From NCBI GenBank assembly GCA_013360215.1, contig JABWCP010000005.1:175575-239574 (forward strand): a DNA stretch of 64,000 nt, given 5' to 3'. A program made the position numbers and the translations under genes. Under the pieces are notes generated by a model. It was given only the letters and a program-made list of their open reading frames with translations, was not told the DNA's origin and ran no database searches. Of the stretch, positions 8,547-17,512 are shown piece by piece (position 1 is the stretch's first letter; each line of letters begins with the position of its first letter). The stretch is from a bacterium. Its GTDB lineage: Bacteria; CLD3; SB21.

Positions 8547-9500
8547 TTATTTTATCAATTGAAGAACGGCATTAAAATCATCCGGCAGCTCCGAATCAAA
8601 GCGCATTATTTTTTTAGTTGTCGGATGAATAAAACCCAGCGTTTTGGCATGCAGCGCCTGACGTGGTATCAGTTCTAATATATTTTCAGCGTGCTGTTTT
8701 TTCTTTTTTTCTCCGCCCGCCAAATTCGGATTATCTCCGCCATACGTTTTGTCGCCAAGTATCGGATGACCGATATAGTTCATATGCACGCGGATCTGAT
8801 GCGTTCGCCCGGTTTCCAGCTGGCATCGAATCAATGAAACGCTTTCGTACGCCGTTATCAATTCGTAATGCGTGATAGCGTTTTTACCTTCTTTAGTCAC
8901 GGCAAATTTTTTTCGATCCTTCGTACTCCGACCGATCAGAGTTTCAATCGTATCTTTTTTCTTTTTGGGTTTACCCCATACCAGCGCCCAATATTCGCGC
9001 TCGATATTATGATCTTTAAAAAGTTTACTCAGATGACGGTGCGCCCGATCATGTTTGGCAACTAATAAAAGACCGCTGGTGTCTTTATCAATACGATGCA
9101 CTATACCCGGACGCAACTCACCGTTGATACCCGACAAATCCTGCACATGATGCAGTAAGGCATTGACCAGCGTACCGGTATAATTAGCATACGCCGGATG
9201 AACAACCATGCCGGCCGATTTATTAACCACCAAGATATCATCATCTTCATATACCACACGAATAGGAATATCTTCGGCTTGCGCTTCGACTTTTTCCGGC
9301 AAAGGTAATATTACTTCGATCCGATCGCCCGGGCGTATCATATACGATTTGGCAACAAACTTACCGTTGACACTGACCATGTTTTCCGACACCAGCTGTT
9401 GCGCGCGCGAACGTGAAAGATTTTCGATCGCGTGGGTCACAAAGTGATCAAGACGTTTGGGGCGTTCGTTGGCCGGTATATTGAACTGATACTTTCGCAT
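8547..9500 (-). CDS. rluD: Ribosomal large subunit pseudouridine synthase, RluD-like
   Basis: This 317-residue protein has an N-terminal S4 RNA-binding domain (~15-75, RLDHFVTHAIENLSRSRAQQ). A RluA-family catalytic domain follows with the signature HRIDKDTSGLLLVAK, which holds the catalytic Asp, and the ETGRTHQIRVHM motif. It converts uridines of 23S rRNA to pseudouridine. The ATG at 9500 is preferred. A longer reading from 9584 would add 28 residues and overlap the divergent gene at 9578, while family members start close to the S4 domain. Assignment to RluD rather than another RluA-family member rests on the S4 domain and overall shape. Confidence 0.9.
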   Translation of the reverse strand: MRKYQFNIPANERPKRLDHFVTHAIENLSRSRAQQLVSENMVSVNGKFVAKSYMIRPGDRIEVILPLPEKVEAQAEDIPIRVVYEDDDILVVNKSAGMVVHPAYANYTGTLVNALLHHVQDLSGINGELRPGIVHRIDKDTSGLLLVAKHDRAHRHLSKLFKDHNIEREYWALVWGKPKKKKDTIETLIGRSTKDRKKFAVTKEGKNAITHYELITAYESVSLIRCQLETGRTHQIRVHMNYIGHPILGDKTYGGDNPNLAGGEKKKKQHAENILELIPRQALHAKTLGFIHPTTKKIMRFDSELPDDFNAVLQLIK

Positions 9501-9577
9501 GCTTTCAGGAATTCGCCGTTGAATGAATGCCGTTAATTGTGTAACATAGTCAAAACAATTCTGAATTTCAATTTGCT

Positions 9578-10327
9578 GTGGCACATTACCCGGTTTATTT
9601 TTCCGACTCTACCCTTGCGTTACACCGCTCGGATTATCACTCCCTTTTTGGCAATGATGCACCTGTCGTACAGGAAACCGCACGTATCCAGATCGGTGAT
9701 ACGGCCCTCACCGTCGCCGTGACATTATCCGACAGCAATGCGCTGTGTCTTACGCCACAAGATAGTTTTCGATTAAAACTTAATCCCTCTATATTGACAT
9801 CAACCCCGACACCGGATTTTCTAAAAATCATTGTTATGGTACATGCCCGTGGAAAAGAGACCCGCTTTAATGGTACCTTGCAATTGATCGAACGCGAACT
9901 TCTTTTGCAAAAACACGAAATGACACAGCTTAAGCTAATTCCCGGCCAAGTGGTTTTTCTTGCTGCGCGCAAAGGACGTGATACGATTTTTGGCGGTGTG
10001 CGCGTCATCGAAGTCAGCGGCGCCAATCGGGCCAGGATACCACGTGATGAAGCACAAGGCGCTCTTTTACAGGAGAACGATCTGCTTTACCTCACCGGGT
10101 TGGGTACGCCGAATTCTATTCCCGTTTCGGAAACACCGGCTTTACCCGAACGTTTTCTAGCGCTGGATCTGAAACCAGGAAAAAGCGGTACATCATGGAT
10201 TACCGAAAAAGACGTGTGGCAAGCCATTCTCAAACACAAAAAAATCTGGGTCCCCAAAAATGCCCGCCTTACTCCGGCCGCGGCAGATCTCGGCAAATCA
10301 CATCGCATTTTTGAATTTGAAGCATGA
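9578..10327 (+). CDS. PduL-like two-barrel protein, function uncertain
   Basis: This 249-residue soluble protein resembles the phosphate propanoyltransferase PduL at low level. The first half has LALHRSDYHSLFG, like the HLSxxDLExLFG of PduL. The second half (~107-175) has LLLQKHEMTQ, then a KLIPGQVVFLAARKGRD turn and DEAQGALLQENDLLYL, parallel to the RHIHMT and DTDEANAAGL segments. The C-terminal 45 residues (ITEKDVWQAILKHKKIWVP, then NARLTPAAADLG) look like the tail domain found in microcompartment-associated enzymes. The His/Arg pattern of the PduL zinc site is only partly kept, so activity is doubtful. The stop overlaps the pnuC start as ATGA. No shell-protein genes lie nearby. Confidence 0.6.
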   Translation: MAHYPVYFSDSTLALHRSDYHSLFGNDAPVVQETARIQIGDTALTVAVTLSDSNALCLTPQDSFRLKLNPSILTSTPTPDFLKIIVMVHARGKETRFNGTLQLIERELLLQKHEMTQLKLIPGQVVFLAARKGRDTIFGGVRVIEVSGANRARIPRDEAQGALLQENDLLYLTGLGTPNSIPVSETPALPERFLALDLKPGKSGTSWITEKDVWQAILKHKKIWVPKNARLTPAAADLGKSHRIFEFEA

Positions 10328-10908
10328 CGCTTGATTGGTATGAAATTTTCGGATTTGTAACGGGTGTCCTGTGCGTCGCCCTCCTGATCCGTCAGAATAT
10401 CTGGAACTGGCCGGTCGCTATCGGCAATGCCGTGTTCTATATTATCGTATTTTATAATGCACGTTTGTATGCCGATGTGGTGTTGCAGTTTTTTTTCATC
10501 GGCATCAATGCGTATGGTTGGATAGTCTGGCTGCGACGCGGACCTCAAGGTGAGACGCTGCACGTCAACTCAATGGATAAGGTCGCATGGCTTTGGTCTC
10601 TGTTGGCGATAGCGGCAGGCACGACTTCCCTCGGAGCATGGCTCCATTATAATACCGACGCCGCACTGCCGTATGCCGATGCCTTCGGAACGGCCACCAG
10701 TTTGACGGCTCAATTTTTGATGGCCCGAAAAAAATGGGAAAATTGGATTTTGTGGATCGCCATCAATATCTGGTATATCGGTTTATATTTTGTTCGGGAC
10801 CTCTATCTTACCCAAGTCCTTTATGTGATTTATCTCGGCCTTGCCATCGCGGGCTTGATCGAATGGCGACGCGCTTTTCGCAACTCCAAGCAATCCCTTA
10901 CCAACTAA
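10324..10908 (+). CDS. pnuC: Nicotinamide riboside transporter PnuC
   Basis: The 194-residue membrane protein has about seven hydrophobic spans and the PnuC marks WNWPVAIGNAVFY near the N-terminus, KKWENWILWIAINI in the third quarter, and LIEWRR at the end. PnuC proteins move nicotinamide riboside across the inner membrane by facilitated diffusion for NAD synthesis; some relatives move other vitamins. Its ATG overlaps the stop of the PduL-like gene (ATGA), so the two are co-translated. No nadR or kinase gene is present in the window. Confidence 0.92.
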   Translation: MTLDWYEIFGFVTGVLCVALLIRQNIWNWPVAIGNAVFYIIVFYNARLYADVVLQFFFIGINAYGWIVWLRRGPQGETLHVNSMDKVAWLWSLLAIAAGTTSLGAWLHYNTDAALPYADAFGTATSLTAQFLMARKKWENWILWIAINIWYIGLYFVRDLYLTQVLYVIYLGLAIAGLIEWRRAFRNSKQSLTN

Positions 10909-10929
10909 CTGTAACACAGGTACCATCTG

Positions 10930-11502
10930 ATGCGCGAACAACAGTATGACTCGGAATCCTTTGTACAAATTGATTTCACCAAACAACGTATCGCACTGAA
11001 TACCTACGATACCTGCACATTTGAACGATGCGATTTTTCGAAATCGGATTTGGCGGAAGTTTGTTTTTTAGATTGCCGGTTCATCGGTTGTAATTTTACT
11101 TTGTGCAGCGTGGGCAACACCGTCTTCGGTAATGCTGTTTTTCAAGAATGTAAAATGACGGGAATTAATTTCGAAAAAGCCAATACGGCGTTATTCTCCG
11201 CTTCATTTATCCAATGCGACCTCAGTTCATCCCTATTCACCAAAATAAAACTCCGTAAAACACAGTTTGATAACTGCATATTAAAATCGGTTGATTTTAC
11301 GGGATGCGATCTGACCGATGCAAAATTGTCGGCCAGCGATCTAGCGGGAGCGCATTTTGAAAATACCATACTTGAAAAAGCGGATTTACGTACCGCGTTC
11401 AATTATTCGATTGATCCGGATATCAACCGCATACGAAAAGCGCGTTTTTCACAAAGCGGTTTACACGGTTTGCTTGAAAAACACGGAATAGAAGTCAGTT
11501 GA
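10930..11502 (+). CDS. Pentapeptide-repeat protein
   Basis: The 190-residue protein is built of A(D/N)LXX-type five-residue repeats, seen as runs such as CTFERCDFSKSDLAEVCF and VDFTGCDLTDAKLSASDLAG, which fold into a right-handed quadrilateral beta-helix. The C-terminal part (FNYSIDPDINRIRKARFS, then LHGLLEKHGIEV) is the conserved ending seen in Qnr/McbG-like chromosomal proteins. Those relatives can mimic DNA and protect gyrase, but the role here is not proven. It follows pnuC by 21 bases and is followed closely by the DNA glycosylase gene, so it may share a transcript. Confidence 0.9.
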   Translation: MREQQYDSESFVQIDFTKQRIALNTYDTCTFERCDFSKSDLAEVCFLDCRFIGCNFTLCSVGNTVFGNAVFQECKMTGINFEKANTALFSASFIQCDLSSSLFTKIKLRKTQFDNCILKSVDFTGCDLTDAKLSASDLAGAHFENTILEKADLRTAFNYSIDPDINRIRKARFSQSGLHGLLEKHGIEVS

Positions 11503-11525
11503 ATTATTTAACCCGACCGAAAGTT

Positions 11526-12107
11526 ATGACAACAACCTCGAAAACAAAAAAACAACGATGCTGGTGGTGCGGCGACGACCCTTTGTATTGCGAATATCAT
11601 GATAAGGAATGGGGCGTACCAGTACACGATGATCAGAAAATATTTGAGTTTTTAATTCTCGAAGGATTTCAGGCCGGGCTGAGTTGGATAACGATACTGC
11701 GCAAACGCGATAATTTTCGCAAAGCGTTCAAACAATTTGATCCTAAAAAAGTGGCACGCTTCTCAAAAGCGGACGTCAGCCGTCTGATGCAAGACACCGG
11801 TATCGTGCGTAACCGACTCAAAATCGAAGGTGCGATCAACAACGCCAAATGTTTTCTCGAAGTACAAAAAGAATTCGGCACATTTGACCGTTATATTTGG
11901 TCTTTTACCGGGTATAAAACGCTACGCAATCCAAAACGCTCCCGCGAAAATATCATGGCCACTTCGCCGGAATCAGATGCCTTGTCCACTGATCTGAAAT
12001 TGCGCGGTTTTAAATTTGTCGGTTCGACCGTCATTTATGCGCACATGCAAGCTTCCGGAATGGTAGATGATCATGTCAAAGGATGTTGGAAGCACAAAAA
12101 GCGCTAA
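11526..12107 (+). CDS. tag: DNA-3-methyladenine glycosylase I
   Basis: This 193-residue protein has the Tag hallmarks: RCWWCG near the N-terminus and YHDKEWGVP, the active-site region FLILEGFQAGLSWITIL with its Glu, and the C-terminal DDHVKGCWKH. The N-terminal Cys/His and C-terminal His/Cys residues form the structural zinc site. It removes 3-methyladenine from alkylated DNA in base excision repair. The ATG at 11526 was chosen; a TTG at 11499 in the same frame would overlap the stop of the upstream gene and add nine residues foreign to the family. Confidence 0.95.
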   Translation: MTTTSKTKKQRCWWCGDDPLYCEYHDKEWGVPVHDDQKIFEFLILEGFQAGLSWITILRKRDNFRKAFKQFDPKKVARFSKADVSRLMQDTGIVRNRLKIEGAINNAKCFLEVQKEFGTFDRYIWSFTGYKTLRNPKRSRENIMATSPESDALSTDLKLRGFKFVGSTVIYAHMQASGMVDDHVKGCWKHKKR

Positions 12108-12164
12108 AACTTTTTAATCGTTGCACTAACTCCACCTCGACCGGTTAACCCGAAGGTGGGTTAT

Positions 12165-14309
12165 CTATTTCTTATTAACCCAAAAAAATCGCTCGGACGA
12201 AGCCGTCTGACCGGACAACAGATCTTTGACGGTAATCGTCAAAACGCATTCGCCTTCCGGCAATTCGCTGATATCAAATCCCACGTATTCCCGTTCTGTC
12301 GGCAAGGTTCCGGTTTTTTGTGTCACCGACGTGATCGTCGCTTTACTCCTACCAAAAAGTTTACCTACAGCCCGCGTTAAAATATTTCCGCGTTGAACCG
12401 GTGCCAACGTATAACTGATTTCGTAGGATGTCACGCCTTTTAGATCACGTGTCAGATTGTTAATTTCATAATACACCGACAGCGGTTTGCGGCCGGCAAA
12501 GTGATCGCCGGCAAAAGGCACTACACGTATACGTGTATCGGGTTTGATAAATTTATCTTCCAGCGAACCAACCGTCACCGAAACAGCCGGCTGAATATCA
12601 CTGATGGATAAGTCGGCGGCGATAAAATCACGCACCTCCACATCAAAACGATACACCCCTTTGCGCTCGTTGTTATTATTAATCAGCTCAAGTCCTAGAA
12701 TATACGTACCCGGTTGCAATAACGTACGCAACTCGTCTATAACAAAAAGCGGCGCGTCCCGATCGACAACGGCTATTTTAAATTCACGGTGAAGCGTAGT
12801 AATCTCTCTGTAGTTGGTGTCCAAAATACGCGCATTGGCAAATAGAAACGCCGTACTTGAGGAATCAGCTATACGCAAGGTCTGCAACTCACGGATCGGA
12901 ATCATATAATAAAAATCAACGCGAGTAGATTTATTTTTCCCCTTAAAACACGCATACGATGCCGCAAGCGACACCGAAGGAATTTTGTCCAACGTTTCAG
13001 ATTTTTGAAGACCCGGTTTATTCGTACCTTCGCGCCCCAAACGTATTTCAGTTTCACTGATAATATTTCGAAACGCATTACTACGGCTGCGTTCTACGGA
13101 TATTGCATCTTCACGTGCCTGAAGCCGCGCGGCCGTCTGCTCGTAAAACGGGTGCAAGTTGCGACGTGCTTCCATCATCGCTTTAAGTTCCTGAAACTGC
13201 CCAGCCGCACTTCCCGACAGACTCAAAGCATCGGTCAACGGGCGCATTTCATAATAACCGCTGCCCGGATCTACAAAATCAAAATGTGCATTGGCGGATT
13301 CATAAACCCACGATTCGGTCCGGGTATCAGTATAAAAGTGATCGGGTTTGCCCATACGCATAAAAACTAATCCGCGTTCATCATAACCCGGAAAGGTGCG
13401 TCGCGCGTAATAGCGTTTTACATGACGCAAACGTTTATAATTTTCAGCAAGTTTAGCATTAGCCGAGTCGGCAAGATTGGGAGTCCGTTTTGACCAAAAG
13501 CGACGAAGAAAATCTTTTTTTGCATCGAGCGTATTCAATGTATTCCACTGCTCAAGTTCGGTTCGGGCCGCGATCGCCCACGCCTCTTCAAAAAGTTGAT
13601 GTACCTGAGATTCATCCCGCAATGCATCGAGACCTTGAAAAAACAATCGTGTACCGCGTGCTGTTTCACCTGTTTCCAAGGCCACCTGAGCCATCTGAAG
13701 TTCAAACCATCCGCTGCTTTTTTCTGTACCTGCGGCATGGGTTAGAATGGAATTGGCCTCCGTAAAACGCTCCTGATCAATAAGAAGTGTACTATACGCT
13801 GTCCAAACCGATACAAACCAAGGGCCGGAAATGACACGAGGGTTTTTCATCATCCTCCGATAGATATTTTCCGCATAAACCGGTTCATCAGCCAACTTAT
13901 GCACCTCGGCTAAAAAAAGTTGCGCCTCCGCATCTTCCGGATCGCGCTGCATAACGCGGTTAATCAGTTTTTTCTCTTTGGTGTCCGCGCCGCCTAAAAG
14001 CTGTTGCAAAAGTCTGGGCCCGGCTGACTGTGTTTGAAGTTGTTTGATGCGCGCGCCGACATACAGTTTGATCAGGACATTGTTTGTGGATGTATCTTCG
14101 ATCACCGGCTTTATCAAATCAATAATCGCTTCATACGATTGCGTTTCAGTATACGCGCGACCCAAGGCCTCCATAATAGCCTGCGAAGAGGGCTCTCGTT
14201 CGAAGGCTTCCTTCAGCGAATCAATGCGCTGATCCGCCGGATTTTCATTTTGAGCATAGATCGGGGAGCACCACAAAAGCAGAGCCAACACAACAAGTGT
14301 AAAACGCAT
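12165..14309 (-). CDS. Secreted TPR protein with GWxTD-like domain
   Basis: The 714-residue protein begins with a signal peptide (MRFTLVVLALLLWCSPIYAQ) and helical TPR-like repeats up to about residue 230. A GWxTD-type domain follows (~240-400), with FWSKRTPNLADSANA, YYARRTFPGYDERG and LVFMRMGKPDHFYT. The namesake motif is changed here to GYDER. The rest is beta-rich and ends in residues typical of secreted FCB proteins. The biochemical function of GWxTD proteins is not established. The start at 14309 is preferred to upstream in-frame codons because it places the signal peptide first. It is the last gene of a probable three-gene operon with the permease and the Rieske oxygenase. Confidence 0.8.
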   Translation of the reverse strand: MRFTLVVLALLLWCSPIYAQNENPADQRIDSLKEAFEREPSSQAIMEALGRAYTETQSYEAIIDLIKPVIEDTSTNNVLIKLYVGARIKQLQTQSAGPRLLQQLLGGADTKEKKLINRVMQRDPEDAEAQLFLAEVHKLADEPVYAENIYRRMMKNPRVISGPWFVSVWTAYSTLLIDQERFTEANSILTHAAGTEKSSGWFELQMAQVALETGETARGTRLFFQGLDALRDESQVHQLFEEAWAIAARTELEQWNTLNTLDAKKDFLRRFWSKRTPNLADSANAKLAENYKRLRHVKRYYARRTFPGYDERGLVFMRMGKPDHFYTDTRTESWVYESANAHFDFVDPGSGYYEMRPLTDALSLSGSAAGQFQELKAMMEARRNLHPFYEQTAARLQAREDAISVERSRSNAFRNIISETEIRLGREGTNKPGLQKSETLDKIPSVSLAASYACFKGKNKSTRVDFYYMIPIRELQTLRIADSSSTAFLFANARILDTNYREITTLHREFKIAVVDRDAPLFVIDELRTLLQPGTYILGLELINNNNERKGVYRFDVEVRDFIAADLSISDIQPAVSVTVGSLEDKFIKPDTRIRVVPFAGDHFAGRKPLSVYYEINNLTRDLKGVTSYEISYTLAPVQRGNILTRAVGKLFGRSKATITSVTQKTGTLPTEREYVGFDISELPEGECVLTITVKDLLSGQTASSERFFWVNKK

Positions 14310-14349
14310 AAATGATTTTTTGGATAAGATAGATTGAAAGATAATAAAA

Positions 14350-15672
14350 TTACCGACTTCGATGTTGATTCCAATACCCATACAACGGCAATCCGGTTAT
14401 GATAATTCCCACACCGATCAATGATGAACGCAAATCTTCCATGACCGCATTACCGATCAAAAAAGCCGCAAACGCAATAAACACGATCGGAGTCCAGGGA
14501 TAACCCCATGCGCGGTATGGTCTTTCGGTTTGCGGGTCTTTTTTTCTCAACACGATAACCGCCATGCACGCCATCGCATAAAAAAACCATGATGCAAATA
14601 CGACGTACGTGGTGAGTTGCTCGAAAGTACCTGTGAATACTAATCCGCAGGACCAAACGCCCTGTGCGACAATCGATACCGCCGGTGTACCAAAACGCGG
14701 ATGCACATCGCCGATTTTTTCAAAAAAACGACCCTCGCGGGCCATCGCGTAATAAATACGTGCACCGCTGAGGACAAATCCGTTATTGGCACCAAACATG
14801 GAAATCATGACCGATCCCGCGACAAAAGCTGCCCCTTCGGGTCCCATTAAAATTTTAGCCATATCCGATGCGACCAGCGAAGAAGCGCGCAACTGATCCG
14901 CGGGCAAAACATAAAGATACGCCATATTGATCAAAACATAGAGCCCGATGATGAGCGCGGTAGATACGACCAAAGCGCGAGGTACATTTTGTTGCGGATC
15001 ACGCACTTCACCGGCCACATAGGTGATTTCGATCCATCCGTCAAACGCCCACAACACGGCAATCGTGGCAAGACCAAAAGCGCCGATCCAATGACCGGAA
15101 TTTGGGTCAGAAAAAAGCGGCGTGAAATGTTCGACCGATCCGCCGGGCACTACGATCGGAATAATGATCAATATTCCGAGGGAAACAATTTTGAGCAGCG
15201 TCATGAAGTTTTGAACGGCCACACCAAAAAGGATTCCGACAACATTGATGGCGGTGAGAAATATGATGCTGGCAATCGCCACCGCTTTTATTTCATCCGG
15301 TGCAAACGGGATAAAATATCCGAGATACGTCGCAAAACCCACAGCTACGGCTGCAATAGAGCCGGTCATAATCACTGCGAAATTGGCCCATCCGTAAAGA
15401 AAACCCCACATCGGCGAAAAAGCGCGGCTGAGGTATATATAAATTCCTCCGGCCTTTGGCATCATCGCACCCAATTCCGCCAAACACAAGGCACCCAACA
15501 TACTAACCAATCCACCGACGATCCATGCCGTCATGATCCAAACCGAACCCTGAAGATAACCCGCCACGGCCGCCGGTACAATATAAATGCCGGAGCCGAT
15601 CATGCTGCCCGCATTGAGCATGATCGCATCCCACAACGTGATAGATTGTGCGAGTTCTTTTTTTTCTGTCAT
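14350..15672 (-). CDS. APC-family amino acid permease
   Basis: This 440-residue membrane protein has about twelve spans. The APC superfamily N-terminal motif AIMLNAGSMIGSGIYIVPA, followed by GGIYIYLSRAFSP in span 3, places it close to the LAT/basic amino acid subgroup. It would import or exchange amino acids or related amines across the inner membrane; the substrate cannot be told. It starts 21 bases after the Rieske oxygenase stop, so it may import that enzyme's substrate, but this is inference. Confidence 0.9.
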   Translation of the reverse strand: MTEKKELAQSITLWDAIMLNAGSMIGSGIYIVPAAVAGYLQGSVWIMTAWIVGGLVSMLGALCLAELGAMMPKAGGIYIYLSRAFSPMWGFLYGWANFAVIMTGSIAAVAVGFATYLGYFIPFAPDEIKAVAIASIIFLTAINVVGILFGVAVQNFMTLLKIVSLGILIIIPIVVPGGSVEHFTPLFSDPNSGHWIGAFGLATIAVLWAFDGWIEITYVAGEVRDPQQNVPRALVVSTALIIGLYVLINMAYLYVLPADQLRASSLVASDMAKILMGPEGAAFVAGSVMISMFGANNGFVLSGARIYYAMAREGRFFEKIGDVHPRFGTPAVSIVAQGVWSCGLVFTGTFEQLTTYVVFASWFFYAMACMAVIVLRKKDPQTERPYRAWGYPWTPIVFIAFAAFLIGNAVMEDLRSSLIGVGIIITGLPLYGYWNQHRSR

Positions 15673-15693
15673 TCGCAGTTCGACTTAATCGCT

Positions 15694-16821
15694 TTAACGA
15701 GTATCTTGTGAAACCGTTTGATAGTTTTTTTTGAGTAGGTTTTGGAAATGATACACGCCGTTTTCACACTCTACCGAAAATCGACCTCGGTCATACACGT
15801 CCGATAGAAGTCCTTTGTGTACATGTTCGCAAATATCACAATCTTCTTTTTGTACTTTGTCACTATAGGCGATATCATCTTCCGCCACCGCTCGTTTGGC
15901 CTCCGTCGAAAGATCCGCGTAAAAATAGTCAAAGATCACATGACACCGTTCGTGACCGTCGGGTATGATACGATTGACCTGCAAACGTCCCGGTAAAATA
16001 TTGAGCATAAAATTAGGCCAAACAAAATAATACAACGCCTCGCCTTCATTGGTCTTATATACGTTGCCCTCGTCGGAAAAAGGACTGTACTGTATCGAAT
16101 AATATTCATACGTCTCCGTCACATACTGCGCATAGTCAAGCATGGACGTAAGTTCCGGATGAACGAATGGCAAGTGATAACCTTCCAGATAATTATCGGC
16201 ATACACTTTCCAATTGGCGCGCACGGGATACACAATGCGCTTATAAAACGTGAGGTTCGAAAACAAGCGCCGCTCCAAGTCCGCATCATACGGCTTGCGC
16301 GATATGCGCTCTTGTGCACCTTGAAATAACTTGGTGAGCGGCATAGGATTTTTCTCAAGCGAAACGAAGACCAATCCACCCCACACATCCACCTGTAAAG
16401 GCACTAAGCCGTAATCCTTTTTATCAAAAAGATCTACGTAGTTCCACCGCGGGATGCCGCGCAACGATCCGTCGGTTTTATATGTCCATCCGTGATATTG
16501 GCACTGCAGGACTTTATTGCACGTACCGCGCGCATCGGTGACCAGGGGTCCTCCGCGATGGCGGCATACATTATAAAAGCCGCGAAGATTGTTTTCCGTG
16601 TCACGCAAAACCACTACCGGATTATCGGCCACCGTCGCCGTGAGGTATTGGCCCGCTTCCGCCAACTGCGAAACATGACCGACGTACTGCCAGGATTTAG
16701 AAAAAATATATGCACGATCCACAGCGTGAAAACGCGCATCCGTGTACCACGACGACGGTATGGTCGAGGCACGTTCTAAAGGTTCAATTAAGAATTGAGA
16801 GGCATCAAAATCAGGTAACAT
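15694..16821 (-). CDS. Rieske non-heme iron oxygenase, alpha-subunit type
   Basis: The protein has 375 residues. The N-terminal Rieske [2Fe-2S] domain (~40-145) shows both ligand pairs, CRHRGG and CQYHGW. The catalytic domain has the mononuclear iron motif DNYLEGYHLPFVH, and an Asp-rich segment near residue 330 could supply the third ligand. It most resembles choline-monooxygenase and ring-hydroxylating oxygenases, which insert oxygen using electrons from a separate reductase. No reductase or ferredoxin is encoded nearby. The ATG at 16821 gives the usual N-terminus; another at 16848 is possible. The organism therefore likely meets oxygen. Confidence 0.9.
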   Translation of the reverse strand: MLPDFDASQFLIEPLERASTIPSSWYTDARFHAVDRAYIFSKSWQYVGHVSQLAEAGQYLTATVADNPVVVLRDTENNLRGFYNVCRHRGGPLVTDARGTCNKVLQCQYHGWTYKTDGSLRGIPRWNYVDLFDKKDYGLVPLQVDVWGGLVFVSLEKNPMPLTKLFQGAQERISRKPYDADLERRLFSNLTFYKRIVYPVRANWKVYADNYLEGYHLPFVHPELTSMLDYAQYVTETYEYYSIQYSPFSDEGNVYKTNEGEALYYFVWPNFMLNILPGRLQVNRIIPDGHERCHVIFDYFYADLSTEAKRAVAEDDIAYSDKVQKEDCDICEHVHKGLLSDVYDRGRFSVECENGVYHFQNLLKKNYQTVSQDTR

Positions 16822-16957
16822 AGGAAATATCTTTTTTGTGCATGGCAATTATAGAAATGCGGGAATAAAGTACACGGAATCGCGGTTAGTCACAACAGAT
16901 TTTCTTCGCTTCGCTGCATAAATTTTACCCTCTAGAAGTTAAGAAACAAATCAACTC

Positions 16958-16986
16958 TTGTGAAGCGGCTTGTTTTCCTTTATAAT
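16958..16986 (+). promoter_or_regulatory. Sigma-70-type promoter for the diheme cytochrome
   Basis: TTGTGA (16958-16963) and a perfect TATAAT (16981-16986) are separated by 17 bases. The start codon lies 27 bases further on, with GGAGG at 17004-17008, so the leader would be only about 20 bases long. Confidence 0.7.
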
Positions 16987-17012
16987 TGTCGAAATCTTTT
17001 TTCGGAGGTTAC

Positions 17013-17381
17013 ATGAAACGCAGATGGTTTATTTCTGTCATGACCGTACTGATCTTCGGATCGTGGTACGGATTTGTAAGCTGCCAGACCAACCGGCCTA
17101 AAAACATCAAAGTGCTTGATGAACTGAAGGACGCCACCATCGAAGAGATCAAAGAATCCATGCGCTTATACACCCTTTCTATGGGCGTCGAATGCGACTA
17201 TTGCCACAATAAGGATGATTATGCGAGCGATGAAAAAAAGGAAAAAAATATTTCGCGCGATATGATGCGCATGGTCCGGGCGCTCAACGAAAGTACATTT
17301 AAAAACGCCAAAGAAAGTGTTACTTGTTATACATGCCACCGCGGCGCCGTAAAGTTAAAAAACATTCCGCCCGGACTGTAA
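17013..17381 (+). CDS. Diheme c-type cytochrome of the photosynthetic reaction-centre cytochrome-subunit family
   Basis: The product is a 122-residue exported protein with two heme motifs, CDYCH (~residue 64) and CYTCH (~102). The pattern KVLDELKDAT, then YTLSMGVECDYCHN and SVTCYTCHRGA, matches short cytochromes related to the reaction-centre cytochrome subunit, which occur widely in non-phototrophs. The N-terminus has a hydrophobic signal ending FVSC, so it may be a lipoprotein. It should carry electrons in the periplasm. The start is fixed by a GGAGG site five bases upstream. Nothing else in the window suggests phototrophy. Confidence 0.85.
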   Translation: MKRRWFISVMTVLIFGSWYGFVSCQTNRPKNIKVLDELKDATIEEIKESMRLYTLSMGVECDYCHNKDDYASDEKKEKNISRDMMRMVRALNESTFKNAKESVTCYTCHRGAVKLKNIPPGL

Positions 17382-17512
17382 ATTCCAGATCCGATCATTT
17401 GTCAAAAAGTTGTAAAATCGTTTTCCGCTTTTCCGATTTCGCTTGACTTTCCACCCGTTTTACCTAATTTGAATTATAGGTACAGTACTTAAAGTAAAGA
17501 CTTAACCATCGC

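Noticed and set aside
9501-9584. Longer N-terminus for the RluD-like protein
   Set aside because: It would overlap the divergent gene at 9578, leave no promoter room, and add residues foreign to the family.
9578-10327. Bacterial microcompartment locus suggested by the PduL-like protein
   Set aside because: No shell protein or signature aldehyde dehydrogenase gene lies nearby.
11499-11525. TTG start for the DNA glycosylase
   Set aside because: The added residues do not belong to the Tag family, and the ATG at 11526 gives the known N-terminus.
14989-15711. 240-residue plus-strand frame over the amino acid permease
   Set aside because: The composition (many Arg, His, Asn) is that of a reverse-frame shadow, and the minus strand encodes a typical APC permease.
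17013-17381. Evidence for photosynthesis from the reaction-centre-type cytochrome
   Set aside because: This small family is common in non-phototrophs and no pigment or reaction-centre gene is present.
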